The notes beneath the pieces were generated by a model that searched no databases, was not told the DNA's origin, and worked only from the letters and a program-made list of their open reading frames with translations. A stretch of 64,000 bases of DNA. It comes from Dipetalonema caudispina. Lineage: Eukaryota > Nematoda > Chromadorea > Rhabditida > Onchocercidae. Of this stretch, positions 25,101-37,357 are shown one piece after another. A program made the position numbers and the translations under genes. Location: contig JABVXV010000009.1 in NCBI GenBank assembly GCA_013365325.1, positions 544,484 through 608,483 on the forward strand. Direction: 5' to 3'. Each line of letters starts with the position of its first letter. Positions within the stretch are counted from its first letter, which is position 1.

Positions 25101-26781
25101 AACGAGGGGAGTAAAGAAAAGCCTTAGTAACTAACAAATAAAATCCTAATCGTTCATCTTGTTGGTACATAAGATTAAAATTCAAGAAAGTAATTCCACT
25201 TAATGAATTTGAAGAGGCAGGAAATAAACTTTTTGATTTGAGGTGGAAAAATTTTTTAAACAAATATCTATGAGTACTTTTTTGGGCTTTTCGCCTCTTT
25301 TCACGTGGTACTATACATATTGATGATTCGTAAACTTAGCAGATTTAACAAATTTTAGCGTCTGCGCTCCTTCAAGCTTACTTTTGATGTCCCGTCAGAG
25401 TACCACGTTCGATTGATTGGTCCACGCGGTAAAATTGTGAACGAATTACGTGCTAAACATGATGTTCTCATTGCTTTCCCTCGATCTAGCAACGATCCAC
25501 CAGACACAATCACGCTTACTGGTACTTCCTGGATTAGTAATTTATTTCTTGCTAACTTTTTGCACCTTCAAAAGAAGGTGGTGACGTGAAGCAGAACTAA
25601 ATAAATTTGGAAGTGTTTTCTAAGATTTAAAGTCTAGATTGAAGAAACGTCGGAAACTAATGGATTTCAAATGCCGTTATCTTTAGGTTATGAGGCAAAC
25701 TGCAACGCATGTAAAGAAGAGATGGAAGCGATAATCGGTGAAGCGCAGTCTCTTTTCACCCAAGAAATCTTTCTGGATGCAACTTTTCATCCACGTTTAA
25801 TAGGCCAGAAAGGTCGTAATCTGAAAAAAGTAAGTCTGACATGAGCTGAAAAATTAGCATGCTGATTTGTGTTCGCAACTTAAAATCCCAAAACAGTATG
25901 GAATAAAAAAATGATAGTTCAAAAATTTCGACTACAGCATTATCAAAAGCTTTTATCTGTATGAGTGCTTCCCATATGATGAGAATACTTAACAGCAACT
26001 ATGGCTTCTAACCGAGCGATTGTCATTTTACCAAACACTAAATAATTTTTCAAGCCATTAGGAAATGCAGAATTTTTAAAACAAACTAGCTTGTTATATC
26101 AAATAATCAAACAGCTTAGCTAAAAATAAAATTTTCCCACAAGGACATGCTATAGCTGGAGATGATTCAGGTGATGGATGAGTTCAAAGTGGAAATTCGT
26201 TTGCCAAGAAGCACCGATCCAGATCCGAATTTGGTTGTAATTGCGGGCAAAGATGAAGATGCGGTATATGATTGCATTGAGCAACTGCGCCGAGAAGAGG
26301 AAGAATTTTTACAGGTTTTTTAAATTGTAGCTATATAAAAAATTAATAGATGACTGCGTTTTTTGTGGTTAACATGAGTTGTAAATAGCAGCAAATACGA
26401 GTAATTTTCATATCACGAAGTTTTAACTTGCTTTTTTTAAATTTCAAATTGCTGATTTTCATACATCACAACATCATAACATGAAGTGCTTTTTTTCGAA
26501 ATGAAAATCACCTTTTTATGAATCTATAGTAAGAGCTGAAGTACTTAAATAAAAGAACTAATAGGGGCCCAGATTCTACAAGACATCAATTTAAGGAACG
26601 CCGTCAATATATGTCTCCACGTGTCACAGAGCAGCCAGCACCGCCACCTCGTGTTGAGGTGGAAATTAAAGGAGCACCATGGCAGCTAGATATGCAATCG
26701 GAAGAGCAATTCCCAACAATGGGTACTGCGCAAGCGACAGCTGCAGCTGCTGGTGCTTGGAGCGGAGTACGTCGTTTTTGA
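16113..26781 (+). CDS. vgl-1: Vigilin, multi-KH-domain RNA-binding protein
   Basis: Twenty-one exons: 16113-16176, 16824-17047, 17540-17810, 18012-18169, 18513-18758, 19089-19349, 20174-20378, 20833-20972, 21300-21518, 21661-21879, 22145-22291, 22590-22748, 23117-23254, 23668-23886, 24083-24218, 24475-24611, 24832-25047, 25359-25521, 25687-25829, 26171-26314 and about 26536-26781 (acceptor of the last uncertain). The product is about 1284 residues (human vigilin 1268). After an acidic N-terminus with DYSTDFPELPDKP comes a degenerate KH and then 14 KH repeats. Intact GxxG loops include GREG, GPKG, GRGG, GTKG and GKGG. Others are eroded (IRGPF, VIRGAA, LLSNRG), as in other vigilins. The C-terminus holds APWQLDMQSEEQFPTMG. 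Vigilin binds mRNA and tRNA on ER and free ribosomes and affects mRNA stability and lipid handling. Exon 9 ends at a GC donor. Confidence 0.96.
18170..18512 (+). repeat. Pyrimidine-rich low-complexity part of a vigilin intron
   Basis: The intron between exons 4 and 5 carries a run of short ATT/GTT/TTG units (about 18200-18310). It creates long open frames rich in Leu or Asn that are not genes. Confidence 0.5.
19537..19603 (+). repeat. Two direct copies of a 17-base unit in a vigilin intron
   Basis: TAGAATTAACATATCTA occurs at 19537-19553 and again at 19587-19603, separated by A/T-rich sequence. It may be a short local duplication. Confidence 0.6.
23466..23487 (+). other. Short hairpin in a vigilin intron
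   Basis: CTGGGTG and CACCCAG form a perfect 7-bp stem around an 8-base loop. It is GC-rich against its surroundings, but too short to call an RNA gene. Confidence 0.4.
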
Positions 26782-26794
26782 GCCTTAAAATGGA

Positions 26795-26800
26795 AATAAA
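26795..26800 (+). terminator. Poly(A) signal of vigilin
   Basis: AATAAA 14 bases after the vigilin stop, which supports ending the gene at 26781 rather than using the gtacgt inside the last codons as a donor. Confidence 0.6.
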
Positions 26801-28030
26801 ACCGATGAATCTAATAATAATAATGGGTACTATCATCTCACAAATACAGCGATGACGATAACAATGGCAATAAAACAACAACAATATTATGTTTGTACTG
26901 TGTCATTTCCGATTCTTGTTTTACACTTCTTGTCTTTTCATAACTTCGTCATTCTATCATACTTTTCAAAGCCTTAATTAGTTTTCAAATAGTTTAAAAA
27001 TCTAACATTCTTGAGTTGAAAAAATGATACATGCTTTTCTTCCAAATTCCGACTCATGGTTGTAAACCGCAATGTTGCCTTTCTCTTTCTCTATCTCCCT
27101 TTCCTACTGGTCCTAAATTTTCTGAAGAAAGAACTTCTAGTAATCATATTCCTTTCCTTGTTGTGCCTTTATGATTTATCAATTTTTATTGTGCAGGTAT
27201 GCTCAGTTTATAATCAGTGTTACAATGATTTTCAAATTGCCTACTGTCTCTTTTTTAGTAAGCTTAATTTGGTCCTGAAGTTGCATTCAGCACATACTTA
27301 TTTATATATTTATATGATAAGATGATTAATTGTCTCGAGCCTTTATCAGTCCATGTCTTCAAAAATATTAGCTACGTTGATATCAATTTGAATGGCGAGA
27401 AATGCTTTGAGCATGTTCATAAATAAGGTACCACGGACATTGCAGTACTTCTGGACCGATTTCAACTTTTTTATGACGTTGCAAAAAATTTTGATGATCC
27501 GATTGTGGATACATTTAGAAACTTCAAAGTTCCACAGATCAAATTTGTTGCAATGTTTCCATTTTGACGACATTATTTTATTTTTGCGGTTGTTTCGTAG
27601 TTATTTGAGTGTTGTCTTCGCTTGTGGTAAGGTTGCATTCTCTTCCATCATGTGGAAAGTAAAATAGCCCTAAGTTATAACTTTTCGATTTAAGTGGCAT
27701 AGCTAAGTTTTGTTGATTTTGAAGCTTTTTTCTTTCAAATTGCAGCTGAAAATAACTCGTCTAAAATTGATACACATTTGCATACGACGTTCTCGATGTT
27801 TCGTGGGATCAGTGTGGAATAGTGCCTTGCGATAATCGCTTGCGTTGTAATACTCCGTTTATTATTCCAAATCCTGTTTTTTTCTTTTTTTTTTTGTTTT
27901 GAATCGTCGGACTGCTCATTTTCGGGGATTCATTGTTTATTCTTCTTTCTCACAATTTTCCAAAATTTATATCAGAATTTTCGAAGATTATTTCTTTTGA
28001 TTCATGGTTGTTTTTGGTTGGCTTTTCGCT
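26801..28030. other. Intergenic, no gene seen
   Basis: AT-rich stretch after vigilin. Open frames present are short, hydrophobic and without splice context. Confidence 0.4.
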
Positions 28031-28032
28031 TT

Positions 28033-28033
<1 letters not shown>

Positions 28034-28063
<30 letters not shown>

Positions 28064-28210
28064 TATTACTATTATTACTATTATTATTACCATTATTATT
28101 GTTATTATTGCTATTATTATTACTATTATTATTTTATTGCTATTATTATTATTTATTATTATTATCATTATTATTACTATTATTATTATTATTACTATTA
28201 TTATTATTAA
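28034..28210 (+). repeat. TTA/ATT trinucleotide microsatellite
   Basis: About 175 bases of near-perfect TTA units with interspersed TTAC, GTT and GCT variants. It reads as poly-Leu, poly-Tyr or poly-Ile in different frames and is not coding. Confidence 0.95.
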
Positions 28211-28256
28211 ACAGTTTATGGGTTATGAATATCGTGCGTATGCGTGATGAAGGACT

Positions 28257-29997
28257 TCAGAAGTTGAACAAATTGGAATATAAAGTTTCGATCCACTCGC
28301 TATGCTCATCTGATATTTCTTCAGATGATTTTTTTACAGAAAACGCTTCTGACTGACAGAATAGAAAGGACTTCAAAAATTTGTCGGATTCTGAGGGAGG
28401 GTTCATGTATTCCAGGAATAAGCGAATATATTTCTCGTCAGTAGAAATCTCGACATGTTTTCTATTTTGATTATTCAAGGTACGTTTGAATCCAATTAAA
28501 ATAACCTGAAAATTTTTTTCGGGAAATAGAACTTTCCACGTTAGTCCAACACCTTCCACAACCTAATTTTTTCTCCCAGAAAATGTGAAATAATCACGTA
28601 TTTTAAAGCCACAGGTAAGACAGTATCTACTACGTTAGACGCTGTGCCAAATTATTTTCTGCTTGATCTAATGATAATTCTAAAATAATCACAAAACTTT
28701 AAGATGAATTCCAGTAAATAAATAGCCTAATATTATAACGTAGTAGCGCAATATTGCTATAATGGCCATTTATTGCAAGTCGTTCATAGTTGCCAAGGTT
28801 TTGAAACACTTGTCAGTTTTATCAATTTTGCTCAGACTTACTCCAATAATCGTCTCAATGTGACGGTTAATTATATTAATGATTACAAAACGGTCTAAAA
28901 ATTTTCTTGAAATATTTTCAGTACTATAACAAACGTTGAAAAAGTACTGAAATTGAAAATGCAATAGTTTGGGGAACTAATCTTTCATTTTTCATTCCAT
29001 CGCAATCAGCAAGTTGGACTTTGATCCATTAGTTTAAAGAAGTTAGGATAGACAAGAGTTAGACATCCGCGAATGAAATGAATAGTAGCCTATTTTTTTT
29101 CTTATTTGAGGCTAATTTTTTTTTCAAAACTCAACTTCATTTTTATGACAGATAATCAATTTTTCTTCGAAATTTCTTATATATTCTCATAGACTGTGTG
29201 AAAAAATGCTAGCTTGTTTGAAAATTTTTTTTCTTTTGAACTAATGTAAGGGAGAAAGTGAAGAGATTTGATTGATGTGGACGGATCAGTGGGAGGAGAT
29301 GTTTTATTCAAAGTAACGAGAAGTTTTCCTATTCCTCTTCCTTCCATACCAATTAGTCATTTTGATGCCAAATTTTCCCACAATCAGAAGTAGGGGGAAA
29401 CGAAGGTTTTTTAAAATATTTCGAGTGATAAGCTTGATTAGTGCTATATTATTTTGACGCCTTGTCTAAAGCTTAATCTTCTTGCTATGAAGAAATTAAG
29501 TCATGCAACGCAGTATATTCAACGATTTTAACAAATCTACGAATTTTAAGCCTAAATTTTTTCATTCATACATTGCTTATTAAATAATTTCATGCTGATT
29601 CTTTGTAAAATTAGCATTTTGCTTAATATTTACATTGAATTTGATAACATTCGCAGTACAATGGTGTGCTTTCAGTTTGTCAGATATTTCTAAAAGATTC
29701 TGCTTCATTATAATGGTCGTGATATTTGATAGATCACGTATCACAGATGAAAGTAATGTATCTTTTCCAAACTTTTTTTATTATGATAGACAGACAAGTC
29801 TAACTGCTTCATTGATTAAGCTAATATTAACTTAACACTCGTTTTGACATACGTACTTCCTTATCATTTTATTTTTTTTCTATTGTAAAAGCACTTTTGC
29901 AAAAATTCTCAGCTTCTAATTCATTTGCGAACGTATCCCCTAATCCCATTTACTTTAAGTCTGGTAAGTTTTTTCAGCAATGAATGACCAGAGGCTT
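28257..29997 (-). CDS. Candidate multi-exon gene, 3' part, unrecognised
   Basis: Three minus-strand exons are phase-compatible: 29997-29954 (two leading bases, then 14 codons), 28946-28842 (35 codons) and 28505-28257 (82 codons plus stop). The acceptors are caattcag, caatttcag and aaattttcag; the donors are gtaaat and gtaagt. The product ends with an acidic, Ser/Glu-rich region (SVKKSSEEISDEHSEW) and includes KFLDRFVIINIINRHIETII. The 5' end was not found; a possible further exon lies near 30074-30113. It is antisense to the region where 5' exons of the MPPED gene should lie. No family was recognised and chance open frames cannot be excluded. Confidence 0.33.
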
Positions 29998-31246
29998 CTG
30001 AATTGAATAACTTGGATTCATAGAACTCTGTGAACTTAAATTTGATTTTACACAGCGTAACTGCCACCGAGAAAAACCTCACGACCCATTTTCTCATGAT
30101 TTTTAGTTAATCTCTTCTGAAAAATCATCTCGTCAAATTCCTAGCTTGATCAGAAATTTCGAAAATGTTTTGATTAAGTTGGAAACACGGAAATTCCAAT
30201 ATCTTCACGTTCAAAATTTGATCGTTTCTATTTTCATCGATGATACGATACTGATATATTCTGCTCAGTGCGCCTTATATTTCAAATGAAAATTTTGAAG
30301 ACTATACTAAATTTAGGTTCTAAATACAGATAACAAACAACAAAGAAATTGATGCATTAGCAACAATCTCCATCATTGATTATGTTTCTGGTTTGTTTAT
30401 TTATTTGTTTTTCGGAACAGATAAATTTAATTACAAATCATAAGTAAAAAAATATAATCTTTTCGGGATTTGAAAATTTGAAGTTCCAATTGGAAAATAC
30501 ATCATTTTTAGATTTCCAGCTTAAATTAATGAATTTCAAAAACAAATAATTTTTTGTTTATCTTTCTGATAAAAATCTATCGCCTTAGTGCAGTTAGCAA
30601 TTAAACTTGCAATTTAAGAGCCATTTATCTCATTTCCTTCAGCATTACACTTTTTAAATAACTATTCGATAATTTTGCCCCAACCACATTTTTTCAATCT
30701 TGAAATTAATTAAAAAATATGTTTCGATGATGATTATGATGAATGTTGCGAGGTAGACACATAGCTTAAAGAGATACATCGATGAATGACCCATCCAAAG
30801 TTCTTATAGCTGTAAAATTCCTCTAAAAGCTTTTTAATAAGTGAAAGTTGTAAAAGTAAACACACATCAAATTCTATAAATTCTTTTTCAATTTTCCATT
30901 GATTTTCACTTTACGTTTCGTTGACCAAGGTAATATTTTCAAACTCGTTCGATTATATTTCATTTTTTGCTAGCACTTGCCAAATAATTGAAAGCAAAGC
31001 GTTTTGTTAGCACAGTTGTAAGATTGAAAAAAAAAATTCAAAATGAAAGAAACGAAAATTTTTCAACCCAGCCAGCGAAAATAATTTCCACAATTTTTTA
31101 ATTATAATGCCTTAAAGTATTCCTTTTTTCGGTTAAAATATCATTTCTGATTATTTCGAACTGACTTGATGATATAATAAAAAAGAAAAAATAAAAATTT
31201 TATAAAACTTATTGAATTTGTTAAATTGTATTTTATCATACTTCAG
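29998..31246. other. AT-rich region upstream of the first MPPED exon seen
   Basis: Should hold the first exon or exons of the MPPED gene, but none was found that joins in phase 0. No other gene seen. Confidence 0.4.
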
Positions 31247-34200
31247 GCTCTAACAAAACCTAGAGAACGCCGCAAATCATCACCTCTTGTAACTGCCAAG
31301 AGTTCACGGGAATTTCATCAACGTATTTGTGAAACTGTAGAACCAGGTTGTAGTGGAAGAATTGAATATGGTCTAAAAATTTATTAATTTTTTTGATTCT
31401 TTAATTTTTTTCTTTGCAATACGCTCTCATAAATGAGTAAAATTTGCAATTTAGCTCAAATTAATTATACAATCTTGAATATTTAAAGAAGGATTTCACT
31501 CATTATATGTGTCAGATGAAAAATTTAATAGCATTTTGAAATAGAAGATATTTAATGAGATAAAAATAAATTTTAGCTTCTGCAATATTCCGGAAATTCT
31601 GTGTTATAAGTAGATTTTATTACTTTTTTAATATAATACAGATACTTTGAACATTCTCAGTAGCTTAAGATTGCTTTTTAACTGTGATCTCAATGAGTAT
31701 CTTCCAGGCTGTGATCCACTTGTTTTGCAACTAACAGAAGAATTGGAAAAAACGAAGTTGGATCATGAACGAACTCCATCACCTTACTGCGATGCTCTGA
31801 ATATCGCCCAATACCATAGACGACACCGATCTTTATCCAAACACAAGCGGCGTTCAAATGTTACAACTGAAGTGAGCTATCAACGAATTCTTTAAAAAAA
31901 TAAATTGAAAATTATAAAAAGAATTGCAGTTTTGAATTCAACGAACAATCTTCTAGAAATTGAAAAGATAAAATTTAATAAATAATTGAGTCATGAAAAT
32001 GTTTATTTATGTTTATATAACTGTTGAAGATTACTCCACACAAATACACCGATGATCCACTAATAGCTTGGGAGATGATTAAAATTAATCGTCCAGTGAA
32101 GACAGTGAGACAGGTAAGAGACAGAAAATTGTTTATTTCCTCGATTAGTTGTAAAATTCTTGAGATTTTAAAATGTTGTTTTCGAAAATTTGAGTCGTAT
32201 TAAATTTCAGTGTAAAGAGGGAACTGATAAATACGGCGAAAGAATTATCGTGCGATATTTACAACTCCTAAGATTTGATTTTTTAGCCAACTATGTATTA
32301 GCTTCAATCCTATTAAATTAAGTCTAAATTTAAAATGAAATCTTCAGATGAAATTGAATACACCGGTGAGACAAGATGCCGTCAGATTTGTTTGTATGGC
32401 TTGCCTTCATCAGTCATTTCCGGATCCGCAATCTATTCCACCTGGTGATGTTCTTATTGTTGCAGGAGATTTTACACTGTGTGGCCGACCAGATGAAGTC
32501 GAACTTTTTAGTGAATACTTGAGTAAGTAAAACGTCTAATATTTCACTTAACTTTTTGATTCATTCTTTAGTTCTAATTGTATAACACATCAAATATACA
32601 TTAATGCTAGTTTTGAATTTGAAAGGAGCATGAATTCTTGAACTGTTGTAAAAATTTAAAATAATTTCAAATCTATAATACACTGTACATTTCAAAATAC
32701 AAATTTCAAATTTCTCCTCCATTCATCTATCTCAACCTTCAAATTTAAACAGTTTAAAGTGATCCCACAAATTACAAATAAATGACGATGATTAGACAAT
32801 TTGTAATTAACATGCAAATGCAAAATAGCAAACTAAAAATAGCAGATAAAGTTTTGGCACTTATGAAAGATATTTATCTTTAATTCAATAGTTTACAAAA
32901 GAATTTTTCACAAGAATATGATTTCCTCATTCATTTACCAAATAATAAATTACGAATTTAAGTTTGAACCGCAAATTTGAATTTAAAATAAAAAAAGTTT
33001 TCAATATCAAATTCATATTGCTTAGTTCATTTTTTCACGACACTGAAGTATTTCAAATTTAAAACATCCAAAAATACGTTTTAAACTTTTTATGTTCTTT
33101 ACAGAACAACTCCCTCATACTTTGAAAGTAGTAATTGCTGGTAATCATGAATACACATTCGACGATCGTTTCATGAAAGCTAGCGGTAAGATTTCGACTT
33201 GAAGTCTTTCAAATGATAACAATGAATGAAATATTTATTAAAGCTCTAATTACAACTGACTAAGCCATCCTCAGTCACTTTATCATTCGCTTTATCAGAC
33301 CATTTTCCACTTTTACTTAATAAATATCTCTATAATTGGGAGTTTTTTTTTAGGTATTAGAAATTTTTTTTAAAAAAAAGTTTTTTTTTTTTAGTTCTTA
33401 AGTTCCAGTGTGATACCACGAAAGTCAAAAGTTTTTTCCCTAATAGGAAGATCAAGATTTCGACTCATTTCTGTCTGGATTTATTATAGCAATAATGCTA
33501 ATGTAGTAAATTCCCCTGAAGACTTTTCAAGTAGATGATCGATTTTATCTTAATCTTGACCGGTTGATATAGGTCAAGTAATTAAAACGTTTTTCTGTTT
33601 CGAGATTTTCATTTCATAGGAAGTTTGTTATAAGTGTGGGAGGATTTATTCACCTTTGTAATATTTAAATTTATTTTTTTAGGAAGTAAATTTGGTGAAA
33701 AGAAATTAGCTGTGAAGCAAACTCTAAGCAATGAATTTTCATTACACGAAATGAAAAATGCTAAATCAAAATTGGAAAATATAATTTATTTAGAAGATAG
33801 TTCATTGGAACTATTTGGTATTCGAATTTATGGAACACCATGGTTAATATTTCATTTCAGTCAATTAATCAAATAAATCATTGCAACATTTCCAAGCATT
33901 TGCTAAAATATTTTTTCTGCTAATTCCATCATCACACTGTTGTAATTGTAAAATGCCTCTTCAAATTGGCTCAACTGTTAGAGTATAAATAACTTGCTTA
34001 ATTTATTTGTTATTTATCAACTTTATTCACATAATTACCTCGGCATTTTGATTAGACAATTAATAGTTGATTTTAAACCTAATGATGAAATGATAGAAAT
34101 AACTGAAATAGTTACAAAAGATCCTTGAATTGATTGTTCTTTTTTTCTTGATGATATCACTTTGATCTTTTTTTACTATATTAACTGCATATTGCGATGA

Positions 34201-35287
34201 ATATCAATTAGATGGAAAGCTTTGGTCTTCTAAATGTTAAGTTTTGGGAATATTATAAATTGCCAATTTGAAAACTCTTCTAACTTTAGGAATGCATTAA
34301 TGAATATTTGTTTCCTCTGTCAAATAAGCATCGTTAATTTCATTTTTCAGAAAAATTTGTAAATGGATCAATATATGGTGAAATTTTAGGTTGCCAGAAT
34401 ATGATGATATGGCTTTTAATTTGCCTCGAGGACAAGCACTACTTGATAAGTGGAATGATATACCAACTGGTGTCGATGTTCTCATCACTCATACACCCCC
34501 GCTAGGTTATTTCAAATTAATAATTGAACTTATTTCATGTCTTCGTGAGTGTAACAAGGAATTTTTAATTTTTAAAATACCAACAAATTATCACTCAAAT
34601 TGATTTGCATTCAACTTTCCAGAAAGATGAAATTGTCTCAAGGATTAAAATTACCATTTAACATTTTTTTAATTAGTAGTGCATCTACTTTATAATGATA
34701 ACATTAAAGATTTTACTTTTTTTCAGGGCATGGAGATATTCTGCCAACGGGGTCACATATTGGATGCGTTGAATTATTAAATTCTGTAGTCAAACGTATT
34801 CGACCTAAGTATCACGTTTTCGGTCATATTCATTCAGGTTCGTTTAAAGCGATGCTTAATGAAAAATGAAATATCTTTCGTTTGTAGTTTTTCTTTTTTC
34901 GTCGTTAAAATTACTATTAACAGTTAGCATCATAAACATTGGTCCTTACCACTTATCAAACTACATTAAATCAACCAGAATAAGCTGTTTCATATCACGA
35001 AGCTATCGTTGTGTGTAATATCGTACGTCTGCTTTAATTTGACGGTACGTATATTCGATAAATGTAGATCAATTAATATATAAAATGCCATAAGCGTAAT
35101 ATTTCATGTTCATGAAGTGTTCATTTTAGGATATGGCTGTACGACGGATGGTTACACAAAATTTGTCAATTGTTCTTTGGTAGATGATCGATTACAACTA
35201 GTAAATAATCCCATTATTTTTGATATATCTGTAGATGTGAATAAGAAGGAACGTTGGACGTACAAATACCGTCGAACTGTTAAGTAA
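31247..35287 (+). CDS. MPPED: MPPED1/2-type metallophosphoesterase, 5' end unresolved
   Basis: Nine exons join in phase: 31247-31346, 31642-31871, 32030-32113, 32348-32522, 33105-33185, 33683-33842, 34390-34505, 34727-34837 and 35130-35287, giving 404 residues without the missing start. The C-terminal 270 residues match the MPPED (239FB) family: GDVLIVAGDFT, VVIAGNHEYTFD, FGIRIYGTPW, FNLPRGQALLDKW, VDVLITHTPPLG, GCVELLN and VFGHIHSGYG. These enzymes are metal-dependent phosphodiesterases. The first metal motif, normally Asp-x-His in RFVCISDTHS, reads RFVCMACLHQ here, so the Asp is replaced by Cys while the later ligands (GD, GNH, TH, GHIH) remain. Activity may be reduced or altered. About 137 residues before the domain, beginning with a basic RERRKSSP, form an extension longer than in vertebrate MPPED. 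The first exon lacks an in-frame ATG. Confidence 0.92.
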
Positions 35288-35535
35288 TAATGACGATGTT
35301 GCAGCGATGATAGCTAAAGAATAACTTAATATATCAACTATCTTTCTTAACTCGAAAAATTTTTAAATTTTATGCAAATTTGATTTGTGAAAGTAATACG
35401 GGAATAAGCCTGATAAAATAATGCTCATGGATTTGTATAAATTGAATATAAAAAGAAATGCAAGAGATTAAATCTTTCAGATTCAGATTCAAGTAAATAG
35501 TTATTACCATCTTAGTGTTCATAATAAGGAATCAA

Positions 35536-37357
35536 TCATAGCTCTGTCGAATCTTCCATCGAAATCCTTCTGTTTACTAATTCTTCAGCTTCCCCATATT
35601 CCACATGTTTCGGTAGCACTGATCGTATCGAATCTTTAGTGTTAAGATCATTGTCGTTGCTATAAGTAATAAATGCAAGTAGTAAAATAATTTAGTATTT
35701 TTTTTGTTTGCTGTCCCTTTTAAACTTTTTGATAATTTTTAAGATTATCATTTTGCTGTAAACATTATTATCCTCATCGTTTCTTCATCATTTTGATGAT
35801 AGTTGATATCATCACTTTCACCATCAGATTCATCATCAAATAAATAATGGCGCCGGTTTTGTTCTGCAAAAAAATCAATCTATTGCTTTTAAAATTCAAG
35901 TTGCAATACGAATTGATCAAATTGAGAAATCTTCCGAGGAACACTAAAATTAATCAGTGGAGATTAGATAAATGGAAATTAAGTAATATTTCATAGCTCA
36001 AACTTGCTAATTCAAGTAGATGAATTCAACGAGAAAAAAAAAATGAATTCACTTTTTCTCACTGAATTTTCGAAAATCTCCCTTCAAAGATGAATTCAAC
36101 GAGAAAAGATCATTTTTTATCATAAGATAAGGAAAAGATTTAGAAAATTCAGTGAGATTTTCTGGTACCAATCATTAATAAATATGAATTACTGTAGAAG
36201 ATTTACCAAATTTCCTTCTGAAACCATTTCTAGAATCATCATTATTATCATCATCATCATCCGAATCAGAATCTTCAGAATTGTGCCTTCTCTTGTTTTT
36301 GTTTTTCTATTTTGATTTTTTTGTTATAGCAAACAGATTCTGAAATGCTGGAGGCACGGTGAGAGTAAGAAATGCTGGTAGGGCCACTGTTGGAATGCTT
36401 CCTGTAGCTGTGGCTACGGTAGATGCTGCAGGTACAACTGATGATTGAGGATTGATCGGTTGAAATAAAGGTAAAGGCGTAATAGGTATTGGTACTGGAT
36501 ATAGAAGATGAAGTGGAAATGGTGGAATTTATGAAGAGACCGGATATGCATTCTGGATATCATACTGTGGAATTGTTAGTGGTAATATACCGAATGATTG
36601 ATCTAGCCCGTCTTCTGATCCCATTAGACGACGAATTTATTTGGGGTGATAAATTGGTGAAAATAACGCCTGATGTGGTATCCTAAATGATTTCATTGAC
36701 ATTGGAGACTTTGTCGTCATTTCTGCAGGTTTCCGTCTTATGAATAATTGCTTTACTCTCCGGAAACTGCGAGCATGGACTGCTGGTTTGTTGCTTGCTT
36801 TTATCATAAATGTTTTCTTACCAGTTTGTAACTTCCGAGGTTTTCGGAAATCCCGAGCTTTTGGCAAACCATCTATTGATGCTAACAATCTTAGACATTA
36901 ATGTTACTTAGAATATTTTGACAAATTGAAGTAACTTCGGAAAAATTTACATTAAAGAAAATGTAATGCTGCAAAAAAAAAAAACTAATGTTTTAAAAAT
37001 CTACAAAAAAAGATTTTTATATATTGAATATCTATTTTCATATTTCTATAATTGTCCTATAGTTTATTAATTATTGGCAATGCTTTTTTACTCAAATACG
37101 TTAAAAATTCTTTGATATAATATATTAAATTTTTGCATGCATTGTTTCAAAAGTAAAAATAGAGCTAACTTTTTTATCATTTCTCAATCAGTACAAGTTG
37201 ATATATTGTATTTTTGGCTGCAAATATATTTTCTTTTCATATTTTGTAAAATTGATTGAGCTAATTTTTTCTGGAAAGGAAGCATAATTTAGATTAACAA
37301 ATGATTAATCAAACATATACCGTATTTTCTGTTCCTGTTGTTTAACTGGTGATTGTA
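35536..37357 (-). pseudogene. Spliced gene with three in-frame stops (decayed or recoded), unrecognised
   Basis: Four minus-strand exons have good splice sites and matching phases: 37357-37321, 36881-36207, 35863-35764 and 35659-35536 (stop TGA 35536-35538). The encoded order is a basic region (KARDFRKPRKLQTGKK), a Pro-rich stretch (PVPIPITPLPLFQP), an Ala/Thr/Val stretch, then an acidic Ser/Asp tail with NSEDSDSDDDDD and a final exon rich in Asp/Glu. Exon 2 contains TAA at 36637-36639, TAA at 36529-36531 and TAG at 36307-36309, while the reading frame stays coding-like on both sides of each. All three are one C-to-T change from Gln codons. No upstream start exon was found. No family was recognised. 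Likely a recent pseudogene; nonsense readthrough or unrecognised tiny introns are less likely alternatives. Confidence 0.55.

Noticed and set aside
27933..28356. Leu-, Ile- and Tyr-rich open frames
   Set aside because: They are produced by the TTA microsatellite in three frames.
36489..36686. Plus-strand frame of 65 codons
   Set aside because: It is antisense to the stop-containing exon of the minus-strand gene, whose splice sites and flanking exons are better supported.
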